64,000 nucleotides of DNA. It comes from Mugil cephalus. Its lineage: Eukaryota > Chordata > Actinopteri > Mugiliformes > Mugilidae. Positions 1 through 12,684 of the stretch are shown here, one piece after another (the first letter of the stretch is position 1; each line of letters begins with the position of its first letter). Under the pieces are notes generated by a model. The model saw only the letters and a list, made by a program, of their open reading frames with translations, was not told where the DNA came from and searched no databases. The position numbers and the translations under genes were made by a program. The DNA is taken from NCBI RefSeq assembly GCF_022458985.1, contig NC_061783.1, positions 9,144,413 through 9,208,412 of the forward strand, given 5' to 3'.

Positions 1-3000
1 AAAGCCGGATGTAGATGATCCAAATCCAGTCGCTGTTGAGGAACCAAAGCCCCTTGGAGGAGCCTGAGGAGCTGTGCCACTTAACTCTGCAAGCTGCACA
101 GAAAATAAAATTAAAAATGAATTATCGAACTTAAAAAAGACAAATTGATGGGAGCGTCGTTGAATGTGCGTCTCTTACCAATGCTGCACGAGTAGATGGA
201 CTCATAACCTTCAGTTCCTGGACTCTGTTTTTCCACTGGCTGAGCAACTGATTGACGCCGTTAAGCTGAACACACAAAACAGGAGGTTCTTAGACTCTTC
301 AAACAGACTTTGACTTAGGAAGACTTTAATGATCCACGAGAGAAATTACTTTGTCACCGTAGCTTCATTGCAGTAAACACTCATACAAACCACAAAAAAA
401 GATAAAATAAAATCAGATTCAATTAAAGTGAAATAAAAATAGGTATTATGTAGCAAAATAAAATTTACAGAATAAGTATTATGAACAAATATACAAAAAG
501 CGGTTGGCAAAACAGTGTCCAAGGTGATGTGGTTGTTTGGCCAGTTGCGTAGCAACAGCGGCATGGATTGAGTCATCGCATGGTGGTTTCTTGTTCAATG
601 AGGGAGAGATGTAAATGCCAACGGAGCGTGTCCACCCATAGAGTCCTGAAGCCTGGCACAGATGCACTGTGGTCCTATGAACCACGTCTCCAAAGTGCTT
701 CTCATGACACACTCCCTCTGAGTTCCATCAAGCGCACACAGTCCATCAATCCTGCTGCCAAAGACCTCATGTTCCCAGTGAATACAGACAGCACCGCCGA
801 CCCGAAGCTCCTACTCCGCTCTGCCACCTCCAGCTCTGGCCTGGCATCCGCAGCACTTCTTCTGAAGTTCAGCGGGAATCTCAGGCCTCACTCCGGGCAG
901 CTCAGGGGACACGGACAGCGCTAGCAGCTGATCACAGGAATACACCAACGGACACAACGGCCGCTCCACCGAACTCCACAGCCAAAAACAAAAAGTCCAG
1001 AAAAAACGGAGGAAAAAAAAAACAGCACAAAAAGACAAAAACAACCAAAAACAAATTCTGACTGGTTCAAGGCGCAGAAAAAGTCAGACAAAAAAACAAC
1101 CATTAACATACATACATCATGGAGCTACTGGCGACAAGCAGCCACTCTTTCAGATGCATTTTTCAAAAAAAAAAAATCTTACTTTTTTTTTTTTTAAGAA
1201 TTTGACACATCAGACTAAATCGAGATCATTTGACACAAACACTGAGATGTGCACTCTTCTACTCAAACACAGTAGTTGGATCATTGGAGAAGATAAAAGG
1301 TCAAGGAACAAGTCTTTTTACAAATCCACATAAGATTGAAGCATCTTTATTTGTCTCTTGACCTGAAGGTGAATGATGGGGGACACAACACTTACGTAAC
1401 TCTGCAGATCTCCAGAAGCTCTTGCGTTGCAGTACTCCAGCCTGAGCTCTTCTGGAGAGAGATCAGCCAGACCTGCAGACAAGAAATATGAAACACGTCT
1501 AGTTTGTTGGTTTTTAAAACCATTGCTGTGACTACAGTGGAAAACGTCGGGAAAGACATGTTTGATACAGACCGGAAATAGTCGTCTTGGCGTTTGAATA
1601 ACACGAGAAGCCCCACTGTCCTGAGCTCTCCCAACTCTCCATGTCCGCCTGAATGACCTCCCTGGTTTCCCATGGGCCAAAAAAAAAAAAAAGAAGAAGA
1701 AAGAATGAATTCCTCATGAGAACTGGAAATCGTTTTCAAGCCACGCTTTGTAAAAATAACAACAAACAAAGAAACAAGCAGACTCACAGTTTTTTATCAT
1801 CGTCTTCATCACCAGCTCCTCCTCCCTTTCCTCCCTTGTCAAAGGTGTTAGCTGTATTAAGAGTTGAAAATCTGTTCTGACTGGAGAAACTGAAATCGGA
1901 GCTCTTCAAGTTATCTCTTCTCCCTCCACCTCCTCTGCCCCAGTCATTCCCTCCTCCTCCTCCTCCTCCTCCTCCTCTGCCCCAATCGTTGCCTCCTCCT
2001 CCTCCTCCTCTGCCCCAGTCATTGCCGCCTCCTCCTCCTCCTCCTCCTCCTCCTCCTCCTCTACCGCCACCTCCTCCACGTCCCCAGTCATCACTTCCAT
2101 GGGAGGAGAAGGAGGATGGCTGGATGTAGCCTCCTTTTTGCTGGGAAGGATTCACCCAGACTCTGTTTCCAAACCCTGCAACCAACACGCAAACCAACAT
2201 GAATCAAAGCTGATACAAGGGTCATTTTTAAAACCACACATCCTTACGAATAAACTTCTTCTGTCTAGTTTGTATGCCAGTTTATCCTTAATCTGTCACT
2301 TCTCACATAGAAACACTTGCAAATACATGCAAAAATCATTTTATCAGATTTTTAAAAGGCAGAAAAACAAGAAGGATGTCTCTCTTTGAACAGCCTAGCT
2401 ATGCTGGAGAAATGCAAAGTATCTTTCAAAGTACTTAATCTTAGCTTTGTGAAGGTTATGATATCAGGCATTTGTTTTAAAAAAATGAAAATAGTTGTTG
2501 ATTAAACTGTGTTTTAATTTCAGAGGTTGCGGTTTGTAGTACTATTGAATTATGTGTTGTACCGACACATGTTTTTACCAATCCAATTTCAGTCAGTGGA
2601 CTGGACTAAATAACAGAAACCCTTTAGTGTTTAACTCGATCTAGTTTAATGCCACCACAAAACTAAATCCTCCAAACTTATCATAGAGTTGAACCTTTCT
2701 GTCTCTGTGTCAACATAAACTGAACATAACAACAGTTATGAAGCCTAGCTTTAGTGCAGGGCTGTTACATTACCATTCACTTTCAGTAGTGTACCTAATG
2801 AATTGGCAAGTGGAGAATACTTTGCACGTCTACTGCAGAGAGACATCCCTCCTGCGTTTCTGCCTTTCATGAATCTGTTCAGTTTATTTTCTAGATGTGT
2901 GCTGTTTTATTATTAAAAGCGACATATTAAGGATTGACAGTAAACTTTTTGAATCTTCAAGCTGTTTGACGTTTAGACACGTGTAAGCACAGTTAAGTAG

Positions 3001-3505
3001 ACCTCCAGTCCCCCAGAGTACTAACAGACAGGACATTTTTCTCTTTTTTCTTTCTTTTTTTTTTTGTATATTGTCTGTTTTATGTTGAATGTTGGCGATC
3101 GATCACATCCGCTCCAACACTGAAGTAATAGCACACACGGTAATTCTGAATATATGGTCTCTGTGTTAGCAGCCAGTTTCACCTACACTACTAAACGTGG
3201 GCTAATGACTTATCTACCGTTTACAAAGTAAACTGCGACTGGGCCATTAGGCTAGAAACCTTTCTGTACCGGGGCTAAACCAAATGAGCAGCCAAACTAC
3301 TAACAAATCATTTTAGTTGGTTAATTTTTACTACTCCCAAGACCTTACCTCCACCTCCTCCTCTGGGCTGCTGTTGACCGGAGGAGCGGCTGTAGCCGTC
3401 GTTATAACCTCCTCCACCTCCTTTGTTTCCTCCCCTCGGGTGCTCGTTCCAGCATTTATCGCCGTAACGACAACGACCCTGCATAAAGAAGTTGCACACC
3501 GGCAT
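1..3505 (-). CDS. nup42: nup42 (nupl2), nucleoporin-like protein 2, 5' part of gene; continues beyond the left edge
   Basis: Nucleoporin on the cytoplasmic face of the nuclear pore. In other species it binds the mRNA-export helicase activator Gle1 and offers FG repeats to export factors. Exons read on the minus strand: 3505-3349, 2175-1788, 1661-1573, 1472-1396, 265-179 and 93-1; all join in phase and give 297 residues before the window ends. The start [19 protein letters not shown] carries a CCCH zinc finger (C4-X7-C12-X5-C18-X3-H22), as in human NUP42. Exon 2 is Gly-rich and includes the conserved VIQPSSF-like stretch (here YIQPSSF). Exon 3 has WESSGQW and exon 4 has [10 protein letters not shown], both near-identical to human; exon 5 gives [15 protein letters not shown]. 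Exon 6 begins the GFG-rich FG domain ([13 protein letters not shown]). The missing part is the rest of the FG domain and the Gle1-binding C-terminus. The family call is very secure; exon edges are read from GT-AG sites. Confidence 0.93.
266..1395 (-). other. nup42 intron 4, no gene seen
   Basis: AT-rich intron between the exons ending at 1396 and starting at 265. It holds A- and T-runs around 1015-1180. Short open frames on both strands show no recognisable protein motif. Confidence 0.7.
1788..2175 (-). CDS. nup42: nup42 exon 2: repeat-encoded Gly-rich linker
   Basis: Acceptor TTGGTTGCAG before 2175, donor GTGAGT after 1788. Roughly 2090-1920 is a purine-rich (GGA)n tract on the sense strand that codes four [12 protein letters not shown] units separated by poly-Gly. 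The exon end (GDEDDDKKL) is acidic and matches the human DEKKLLEG region in position. The same tract read in another frame gives poly-Glu, a shadow. Confidence 0.88.
2176..3348 (-). other. nup42 intron 1, repeat-bearing
   Basis: No coding sequence recognised. Near 2787-2816 there is a short stretch (gtacctaatgaattggcaag) of the same family as the ends of the inverted-repeat element near 21.2 kb and a copy near 35.47 kb. A T-run lies at about 3048-3065. Confidence 0.6.
3349..3505 (-). CDS. nup42: nup42 exon 1: start codon and CCCH zinc finger
   Basis: The ATG lies at 3505-3503. The exon codes 52 residues: the CCCH finger, then a basic, Gly/Arg-rich tail with [10 protein letters not shown] and PRGGGGG. 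It ends at a GTAAGG donor after 3349, phase 1. An open frame on the opposite strand (3317-3790) is its shadow. Confidence 0.9.
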
Positions 3506-4827
3506 TTTTGCGGAGATAATTGTACGGTTCCTACTCGGAGAGACTCCTCAACCTACACCCGCTGTCGGCAATGTTTTTGGAACAAGCTGGAGTCGCAGGA
3601 GATTTACGTCATCGTCCACCGCCTCCTGCCTACAGCGACATCACGTGGCCGTTTTGATTCCGGCCGCAGCTGGTTTGCGTTAGAAAACCAGAGGAGGAGA
3701 ACACGCCAAGAAAACACCACTTTTCCTCTTCCCGTGTACACAAGGATTCAAGGATACTGTTTTCATCAGACCGTACACAGGCATGTCTAGTCTAGCCCAT
3801 TTTATGTTTTTAAAGGCTTGCCTATGATAAATAACAAAAGAAATCCACACAACAGTAGAAATTACATGGTTTAAACATTTTAAAGAAGTTTTTTAAACTA
3901 AATGATATCCTGGGGCCCCTAAAGGTCTGACCCTAGAATCGCCCCCAAGACCATGCAATCTCAATTTTGCCAAAGACCATGCCATATACCGCTTACATAA
4001 TAATAATTTGACAAAAGATCTGCTTCACTGGTAGGCAACATTGGGTTTTTGAGGTCATTTCCGTGTGGCATTCCTCCAAAACCTGTCCCTCGTCCATCAA
4101 GGAAGGGAGCAAGTGTGCAAATCTCGCAGACCAGTAAATTATTCTCGATAATGAAGTGTGCTGTGCTTTTGTAAGTTTCCCGAGATCATTCCAGATTATT
4201 GCTGTTTAGCGTCATAGCATGGCTTTTAGGCCATTCTCTTTATACCACACACATCACCATGGTTAATACTATTCATCATCTACCTTTAGGCTTCATGTCT
4301 GTGAAGGTTCTCAGTCATCCAGATCACGATATACATGCAATATATATATAAATATAAATACCACCTTATTCAGTTTCCTGTGTGCTACATTCATTTGGAC
4401 TATTTAGACGTATTGACGACTTGACTTAACACGACATCACTAAATCTGTCACACAGTCACAGTGACAGTACATTGCAGTAGATACTTTAGAGATTATTCA
4501 CACTTTTTCCAAAGTTTTGCTTAAATTTGGAATTTGTCACTTAGATCCTCAAAGAGAGTTTCCCACCTTTCATGGTTGATGATACATCCTTTGTAGCTAT
4601 TGTGGCACCTACGTGCGTAAACAACCAATAACAGTTATGGATAAGTTAGAGTCTGTGTGTAAAAAACTTAAAGTTTAGCTGTGAAAATAAAATGACTAGA
4701 AGTCGACTCTACAGAGATTTGTGTGTGAAGTTAAGTGTGGCTTTCAGCAATGTCAAAGCGCATACCACAGTGAAGTGAAAAATAAGTTTACACATTCAGT
4801 TTCAATAAAAACGTTTATAAAAAAAAC
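3506..4827. other. nup42 5' flank and spacer to gsdme 3' end
   Basis: The first 200 bases upstream of the nup42 start (3506-3700) are relatively GC- and CpG-rich and probably hold its 5' UTR and promoter; no TATA box is evident. From 3790 to the gsdme poly(A) signal the sequence is AT-rich with an (AT)n stretch near 4338-4358 and no supported gene. Confidence 0.5.
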
Positions 4828-4833
4828 TTTATT
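4828..4833 (-). terminator. Candidate gsdme poly(A) signal
   Basis: TTTATT on the plus strand, AATAAA in the gsdme sense, about 680 bases after the stop codon at 5513. Confidence 0.45.
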
Positions 4834-5512
4834 GACTATAGTGTATAAAAATACAAACTTTAAAAAGGATTAATACACTTTCATTATTTTTCTTCACAAT
4901 AATTGTCAATTGCTGTTCATGTAAAACAAAAAGCTTCATGGTTAATTCCTGTAAAAGGAAAGTGAGGAGCTTTGAAAGTGGCATCACACAGAGATTTCGT
5001 GTGAGTTAATATAGCATGAAAGAAACAATAAATTACAATGTGTGAGTAACATTGTTAACCTAATTGCAGATCTGTGGAAAAAAACTAACAAAAAAAAACA
5101 AACACAAAACATAAATACAGCTTTTTTAAAACATTGCACTATTTTAGGGAATGTCAAATACTTCATATATATTTATAGCAGCAGCAGCGGCGGCGCAGTG
5201 TAGCAGAATATGAAATAAAAAAATCTTGACAACAACAGACATTTAAGGATGGCATTCATCTGTGAGTAAGATAATTCACTATTTTTAGTTAAAAAAGTTA
5301 TAAAAAATAACTAGAGTTATACCAAACAATAACAATTTGTTGGGCAGATGTATGTATTAAACTTAGCACTGCACCACAATAACAGCATTGTGTATATGAG
5401 TTTATCCACAACCATATACAACGTGAAGTGAACTTCAGTTAATCGCAGCTTATACTTTTACAACAAAGAACAAACAAAAAACAAGTGCACATGCAGATAT
5501 TATGACTTATTT

Positions 5513-6869
5513 CTAATTCAACGTGCTGGTCAACAAGGACAACCCATGTACGCTGAGACAGAGGACACACAGAAGGGCTCTTGCGTCATCTCTTCTGTCC
5601 GTCCACAGCTTGTTGGTGTCTCTCCTTAGTGTCACCTTGATGGAGCCCAACAGCCGTTGTGCCAGCTGGAAGGCCTGGCTGTCCTGCAGCGGGGCGGGAA
5701 GAGACGGGATAGATAGAGGCTCCGCTAGAGTGCACATCTGTAGAGACGGATTCATAGATAAACACAGCATACGTGTTTAAATCTCATCTTTCTCAAAGTA
5801 AGTCTGATATGTTTGAAAGAGACTATAAACTTCACATATATACGTCATACCACTCAACTGTTACTGGATTATAGAACTTAATAACTTTCTTAATAAAATG
5901 TCTGATGAAAAAGGTCTTTTCGTTATGCGTTTTTACATCTCCTACATGAACTGGTTGCTAGTTCAATCAAGAGTTCAATTTGAAGGAAGTATTTTTCTTT
6001 CTCTTTTTTTTATTAAAAAAATATTTAAATCCTATGTTACTCAGAGAGTGTTAACATGTGAGCCACAGAACCAGGCTTGATATTTCCTACTTTATGTTAA
6101 GGTAATGGGCTGGTGGCATCTTTTTTTTGTTTTTGGCCAATCAGAAATTGGTCATTCAGCCTTTTATTGATGCAAAATGTAATAATTTTACAACAGCTTC
6201 AATAAATCTCTTTTGTCTCATTTATATTCTTATTAACTAACTGATATGGAGCAACAGTTGATGTAAAAGTGAACAACAAATGACACATGTAAACTAACCA
6301 GCGTGTCTAGGGCCTGCAGGAGTTCAGGGCCACTTTCACTCAGAAGGGACAGAGCTTCATCTGGTAGTTCTAGAAAAACAATAAACAGAGGACAATAGAG
6401 ATTTAAAATCAAGCGTTCTCTAGAGCAATTGTTTTGTGGTGCTGTGGTTAAAATATCTGCAGCTCTCTAGAGTTTCCTCTCACCTTCCATGGCACTAACC
6501 AACAGATGAAGTGCACTGAGGTGAGCTGTTGGTGAGGCTTGGCCGTTTTCACCGTGACTGTCTGAGACGAGTTCTGTCTCCAGCTGCTCTTCCATGATGG
6601 ACATGTACCTCTCTTCAAGCTAACAGAGAGAGAATGTACAGAAGGGATTCACCGTGGTTTTGGGAGACTCTGCAAGTGTGAAGTGCACCATTGTATGAGT
6701 CATGTCACTCACCTCACACTGCAGATATGACAGAGCAGCTCTGTCCCTCAGAGTCTCCTGGAGATTCTTCATCAAGGCACTTCGAGTTGACTGAGGGAGC
6801 TCTGCCAGAGGAGAAAGGGCCTCCTTCTCTGATACTACCAGAAACCAGGACATATTTCTGGTCACTGTC

Positions 6870-6909
<40 letters not shown>

Positions 6910-9845
6910 TGTATATCGCATATAATTGTTACTTATAGTTCCGGGAAGTCAAATGAGGAAGTCAATCACAACATTTCACAAACAAGTCAACAGATTTAAT
7001 TCACTGAATCGACAATGCCATCTGCGGAGCAGAGGGGACCTCCCTTGGTTGCATCATTTCACTACTTCGCTTCACTTCCTCAATTCACGGATAACTGTTT
7101 GTAAAAACAAAGGGACACAAACCATATTGACGTGAGTTCAGCGCCACCGTCTCTGGAGCATTCTGCCCGTTGAGCTTGCTGTCCACCATGTCAAGAAAGT
7201 CATCGGCCGGCTCGCTCAGTGACAGCGAGTCGGCCTCGATGCCTCCTGTGGCGCTGGGTCGCAGGCAGATATCTGAGAATGGAGATGACACAATAGATAA
7301 GCACACAGCAGGACCAAGACGTAGGTGTAGCCCACCTGCTGATGTAGCATTAATTCCTGTTAAATAATCTACATGCCCGTTTCTAGGTTTGAACCTGTGT
7401 GGAGTTTGTATATTGGCTCTGGTTTCCTCACACAGTCCTAAGAAGTGGAGATAAGGTCAACTGGTGATTAATGGCACAGTGCCCGCTGGGATAGACTCCA
7501 CAGGACGAGAGGTTATGAATGATGGAAGGACAGATGGTATAGCAGCATAGAGCAGCATAGCAGTATAGCATAGCATAGTGACCTATGTCCATGTCCTTGC
7601 GTCGTTTTACCTTTTTGCTTCCAGTGAGATATTACCGAGTGTGTGTGGAGACTCTCCTGTTGTCGACGCAAGTGTTGCTACTCTAAAAACCACATTTATT
7701 CAATCAAATCATTTCTGAACCAGTTCGTAAAGTAGATTTTTAAATCAATTTCCAAATGAAATAGAAAGGTAAAAAGTTGCAACACAGCAGTGTTGTTCGG
7801 ACTTGGTTGTTGACACGGTCAGCGAGGACAAACCAGAATAGAGAAGTGATCCTCACTTTCCTCTCTACACATTTGGCTTGCCACACATAAACACATTTGA
7901 CACACACCGTACTGTCCATCCTGTTTAATGTCCAGCTCCAGGACACCGTATGCAATAACTGTGCCAGAGGGGATCTCCAAGGAGACATCGCTGTCCAGCT
8001 CCATGTTGTTGCTGTCCTTCACACACACCTGTGAACACACACAAATATGCACAGTAGGCTTGATTACTGGGGAAATCCAATATATTTAGATTAGATTAGA
8101 TTCTTATTAGTGCCACAGACACTTCACTACACCCACCTTAAAGGAATCCCCTAACATGCTGATCAGGCCGAGCACCCCCTGAACAGTGCACTGGCCCGTT
8201 TTTGTCTGGGTGATGGAGCAGGTGTCGGTGGTGATGATCCTCTCCTTCACTATTGCCAGCACCTCGGCATGCTTCTCTATCTGTTTCATCAGCAAATGCT
8301 GCATATCCACACACCTGATGCAAACAGAAACTGGTATTGATAACGTGAAAATGGCCGTCAATCATAAGCTTCATGGACCTACTCGTCCAGTAGGGTGGCA
8401 ACTGACACTACTTTGCACAGCAGTGGTCTGTGCGAGGTTTACAGTGTGTTCATGTAATCAACAATGGAGTCATTGCTTGTTCATCTCCCTCGACTAGCTG
8501 CAATGTGCACACAGTGTAAGAAAGATTTATTTTACACCTGTGATCTGAGTCATTTAACAGCTTCTTCACGTCCAGTTCCTCTTTCTTCAGCTTCCCAAAG
8601 AACGACTGGAGCTTGGAAGCGCCCCGACCCTTAAATGTGACATTGAGGGCCCCAACTTCCGATTCCAGCTCCCCAGAGAGTGTGTCTCCAAATGTGCCCT
8701 TGTAGGTGAGGAATTCTTTGTCAGACACATCTGAAAAAAAATAAAAAATAATAAAAATACATAAATTACTCACTATCCAAGGGTTGATTGAAGCTGACTA
8801 AGGGTTGTGACGTAAGGTATAAAGAGATGAGTAATACCGCTTCTATTAAATGCATGATCGACTCTTTTAATGATGATCATGCAGAAAGTTTTTGTTGTGT
8901 TTCTATTTAGGGTGATTCAAAATTGCAAGTCAGCACTGGTCCAGCAAGTGTTCCTAGAGCAGTCATCTGCTCAGTCAAATGATATTACTAAATGAGGTCC
9001 GAGAGGACATGGTGACAACACCACAACATCAACAACATGAAGAAATGGACTTTTAAGTCAAAAACTACATTACCGTTAAAAGCCACTAAAGAATGTTTCC
9101 AAAAGTGAGTAAAATCTCTTTAGATCCGCATGCTGAAATGACAAACTTTACAGCAGATATATGCATGTTTGCAGCCTCAAGTTATTATTCCATGACAACT
9201 GTAAACAGGGGATTTTTTTTATATATATGTTTCACCTGTTAATATATTATTTAGTTTGTGCTGTGCACAATTAAATCGGGAGTGACTAGCTGGCCGCCTC
9301 GGCTCAACTCACCGTCCACCACTCATTATTGAATTTACAAGTTAAGCATTTAAAATGCATTTCCTTGTTCAGGCCTCAAAGGGAAACTTATTGGTGATGT
9401 CAGGCAGCATTTGTTCATCTTTATATATTGTGCATTAGTCCATGGAGTGGACAACGATGAAAAATAAACATGCTAGTTTCGAACAAGCTCAACAAACAAA
9501 AATAAACTCTACAATCAATTTACTTTCTCAAAGACGTGCCATAGAGAATGGTAACTATTATATCGTGTTCAGGTAGACTGAGGTCATTTAACTTTCACTT
9601 GCTTTTAAAATAAAAGTATGTAGTGCCTACGTACCAGGAGTGAGCACCTCTTCACCCAGCAACAAGTTGCTGAGGGTGAAGTCTGTCGGTTGGTACTTGG
9701 GTCTCTGCCAGAACCAGGGGCGCTTGCGTTTGATGACAAGTGTACCGGTGTTGAGTTTGTCCGAGTCATTTAATCGGGACACGGGGATGAGGCTTCCTTC
9801 GGGGTCAATCTGACAGACGAGGTTGGCAGTGGCTTTGGAAAACAT
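5513..9845 (-). CDS. gsdme: gsdme (dfna5), gasdermin E
   Basis: Host pyroptosis effector. After caspase-3 cuts the linker, the N-terminal domain oligomerises in membranes and forms pores; the C-terminal domain is the inhibitor. Coding exons: 9845-9635, 8730-8538, 8314-8137, 8028-7908, 7677-7636, 7272-7123, 6828-6713, 6619-6484, 6369-6299, 5737-5513. All junction phases agree and total 480 residues (human 496). The N-terminus (MFSKATANLV, then LNDSDKL and FWQRPKYQ) is close to human GSDME. SLEIPSGTVIAYGVLEL marks the end of the pore domain. The linker has FLDMVD, aligned with human FIDMPD. The C-terminal half has AELPQSTRSALMKNLQ as in human ELPEPQQTALSDIFQ. The ATG at 9845 follows an acceptor at about 9871, so the 5' UTR is split. 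The 42-base exon is inferred from phase and splice sites. Whether this is the fish a or b paralogue cannot be decided here. Confidence 0.93.
6873..6901. repeat. (AT)n microsatellite in gsdme intron
   Basis: About 14 uninterrupted AT units, 45 bases upstream of the exon starting at 6828 in the sense direction. Confidence 0.95.
7123..7272 (-). CDS. gsdme: gsdme linker exon with predicted caspase-3 site
   Basis: Codes the flexible linker between pore-forming and inhibitory domains. FLDMVD is at 7198-7181, with DMVD at 7192-7181 (residues about 276-279, cut expected after D279). The surrounding sequence is acidic and Ser-rich (SLSLSEPADD). The donor is GTTTGT after 7123, a weaker site that is supported by phase. 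Confidence 0.85.
7395..7530. repeat. Decayed copy of a common teleost interspersed repeat
   Basis: Contains GTGTGGAGTTTG, GTTTCCTC.CACAGTCC, a TCAACTGGTGA block and CTGGGATAGACTCC followed by GGTTATGAATGATGG. These are hallmarks of a very abundant fish repeat ending in GGATGGATGG. Lies in a gsdme intron. Followed at 7545-7580 by irregular AGCATAG units. Confidence 0.7.
7636..7677 (-). CDS. gsdme: gsdme predicted 42-base micro-exon
   Basis: Fourteen codons (about ATLASTTGESPHTL) between an AG at 7679-7678 and a GTAATA donor after 7636. It restores phase 1 to phase 1, so skipping it would also keep the frame. The polypyrimidine tract is weak. Inferred, not proven. Confidence 0.55.
8731..9634 (-). 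other. gsdme intron 2, no gene seen
   Basis: AT-rich intron between the first and second coding exons; nothing recognisable. Confidence 0.7.
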
Positions 9846-9871
9846 GGCTCCGGCAGTCGAGCGGTGCGGAC

Positions 9872-12684
9872 AGCTGGAAGGGAAAGACATTTAAGGCTCT
9901 AAGAGCTTATTTTGTTTACTGGAAGGTCATCAGAGCTCAGATGTGCTTTTATTTAGCTACCAAACCGCAATGGGGTGGTTTCCAGTTGGTATTCTCCCCA
10001 GCTTCCCCCTCATGATGAAATTTATGCAAAAGTCGGAGTATGAGTAACTCCATTTAAACCACTGTGTGTACGTAGCGCCAGAATTTGCTCCCCGCAAAAG
10101 TTATCAGTGACTCAAGAGGGATAAAGGAAGTCCCCGGGCGAACATCTAAATGTGATCACACACAAACACACACACACACACACTTTTACACCCTTCTGCA
10201 CGATCAGCTTTCGCTGGTTAAATATTTAAAGTAAAAGGGGATTGTACACGAGAAAAAAAAGTGTTGCAGATGTATCACGTATCATGTGCGATGAGGAGAG
10301 AGGTAATGCCGTCAGAGTTAAACACAAGAGCAGAGTGTTGGACAGGAGACAGAGAGAAAAGTCAAACAGTGGAGAAAACTAATCAATCACGAAAACCTAG
10401 GTCTTGAAAACATCTCAGCTGCATAAAATCCAGAATATAATGACCTTCTCATATAATTGGCAAGACAAACTCTCCGTGACTTGACATGGTTTCGATGTGT
10501 TGACTCATTTGGACTTAATTATTTAGGAGCTGCTGCAATGCCACGTGGTGACCTGTCTCTAACCCCGAAGAAGCTCACATATACTCTAAATACTCTACGT
10601 CTAAATATTTAACCTTACTTTTGTTATTTGGATAAAGGAAGCAGGGTGACAAAAGTTTTTGACTAAACATAAGCACTAAAAGGGACCACCCACATCTCCT
10701 GGACAACGTATCCGTCTGTGTCTCTGGAAATTTTTTTAATTTATCAAGTATTCATGTCTTTCAGCGCAATAATTTTTATTTATTTTTTCTGCAATACCCC
10801 TTCAAATGTTTACTTACTTGCCACGTCGACACTGTGTGTATTCTTCAATTGTGTAATTGTTTAGTTTCACAATGTCATTGCCCGTTGGTTGTAACATCTT
10901 AAATTCACCTCAGGAACCGCTGAAGTCTTATCCGGTCTTATTCACAGTAGAAACATAGTCATTGAATACTAATTAGACCACGGTGATTCTAGAGACGTTG
11001 GGCTATAGGAAAAAATGTACTTTTTACTGCCTAGGAAATGTGTCCTATAAAACAACCAGTAACAACGTCAGACATCATGTATATTTTGGTAACTAACCTA
11101 AGCTGACTGGTTGTTGAGCATTAAATACTTTCACTTCTGGTTTAATTCATGTAGTTAAGCTAACGATCTGGGGGTGCAAACACTAGACACCCATTCAGCA
11201 GCTACTTGGTATTATTATGAATTATTGTTATGGGATGCTTCCTTTTCTCCTTGTCCTGTCTTGGATGAGCTATTTTCATTTTGAATTGGCCACCACAGAC
11301 ATACTTAACTACTCAGAGTTGTGCTAGGTGGGAGGCCACTAGGAAGGTCTCCCACTGCTATTCAACACTTAGCTCATTGCCGCTGCTCTAGTTCAAAACG
11401 TTGTGAGGCTTCAGGGGGTCTGGAGCCCCAAGCATTTGCCCGTCTGGTCTATCACCAAGCGCCTCTGCGTTTAAGTTTATGTTTAAGTTAATTCATTTTA
11501 ACATTTAATAATATTTAATAAATAGGAATATTTAATATAACATTTAATATAATACATTAACATAATACAATAATATCTGTGTCATACTTATTTTTTGCCA
11601 AACTAATTTCTTATGTTGAACATCACTTTTATGATGACTTGAGGATGAGGATAATACTTATTACAGGTACTAGTCTGTATTAATAAAGGTTACCTTGTAC
11701 AATTTCTCTTGAAATACGAGCATATATAAATAATTTTAGACGGAATATTAATATAAATATTCACATTTTGGTTTCGGTCACAGTTTATATTACCGTTTAA
11801 TATTTGTGTTACATTATATTACTATTTTAATATAACTGAATATATCATTCAAAACTTTTTATCAAACCGAATCAAGTCCGTCATTAACCTTGTTACCATC
11901 ACATTGATAGCTTAGAAATGGTAATGTCAACGAGACTAAACATTTACGATTCAGAAAACTTTATTACTTTTGTCCCCAGGGGCAGTTAATTATTATTCCT
12001 ACTTTAAAAAATTAATACTTCCCAACCTTGAACTAAGAATTGACTATATATAATATATTCTATATCTGGTTTTGACTTCCGTGCTGGTTTGATAACCATG
12101 TTGAGTTCCTGTTGGCCTCCTTAACTCAACTAATGGTCTACTTCAGCTTCCAGGACGGGTATGTTGGGCAGAGACAAGTCAAAAACACATATAATTAAGT
12201 TACCCAGAATTCACTTACCGAAGTGGACACACACTTCTTATATGTTCCTGTAACTGCAGCAATAGCAGGGATTATATTACTCGTATTCAAAATGTCCTGA
12301 TATGGGTCAAACCCTCTAACACAGCTGAGACGTTGTCATTAGCTGAGGTGAGTCCAGGTAAGTGACCCCCACACCCAGACACCCACTACACCGTGCGAGC
12401 CTATGGTGCTGGCACGTGTGGGTATTTTGAAGCCAGTCCACCTCTATTGATGGCAAAGTCGCGTGGCAGGGATGCACGGGCATGCGCGGCGCATCCAAGC
12501 AAGATGCGCATCTAATTTCGAGGACACATGATTCAAATTAAAAGAAAAAGTAGCCTAAAACTGTGTCCTGACCACCACCGCACACACCGAAGACGTTGGT
12601 GGGCTGCAGAAGAGATGACAAGCGCTCAGGGACGAATTTAAATGACTCGGTTGAAGACTGGTAATTAATGAATAAATCTCTTAC
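9872..12684. other. Probable gsdme 5' UTR intron
   Basis: AT-rich, no coding sequence recognised. Has a (CA)n run at about 10166-10183 and an ATTTAATA-rich stretch at 11490-11580. Between 12316 and 12500 is a GC-richer segment of unknown nature. Confidence 0.5.

Noticed and set aside
1906..2100. Poly-Glu frame
   Set aside because: Alternative reading of the GGA repeat inside nup42 exon 2; the Gly frame joins correctly to the neighbouring exons.
3317..3790. Plus-strand frame of 157 codons over the nup42 start
   Set aside because: It is antisense to the nup42 zinc-finger exon and shows no domain; open because of the exon's composition.
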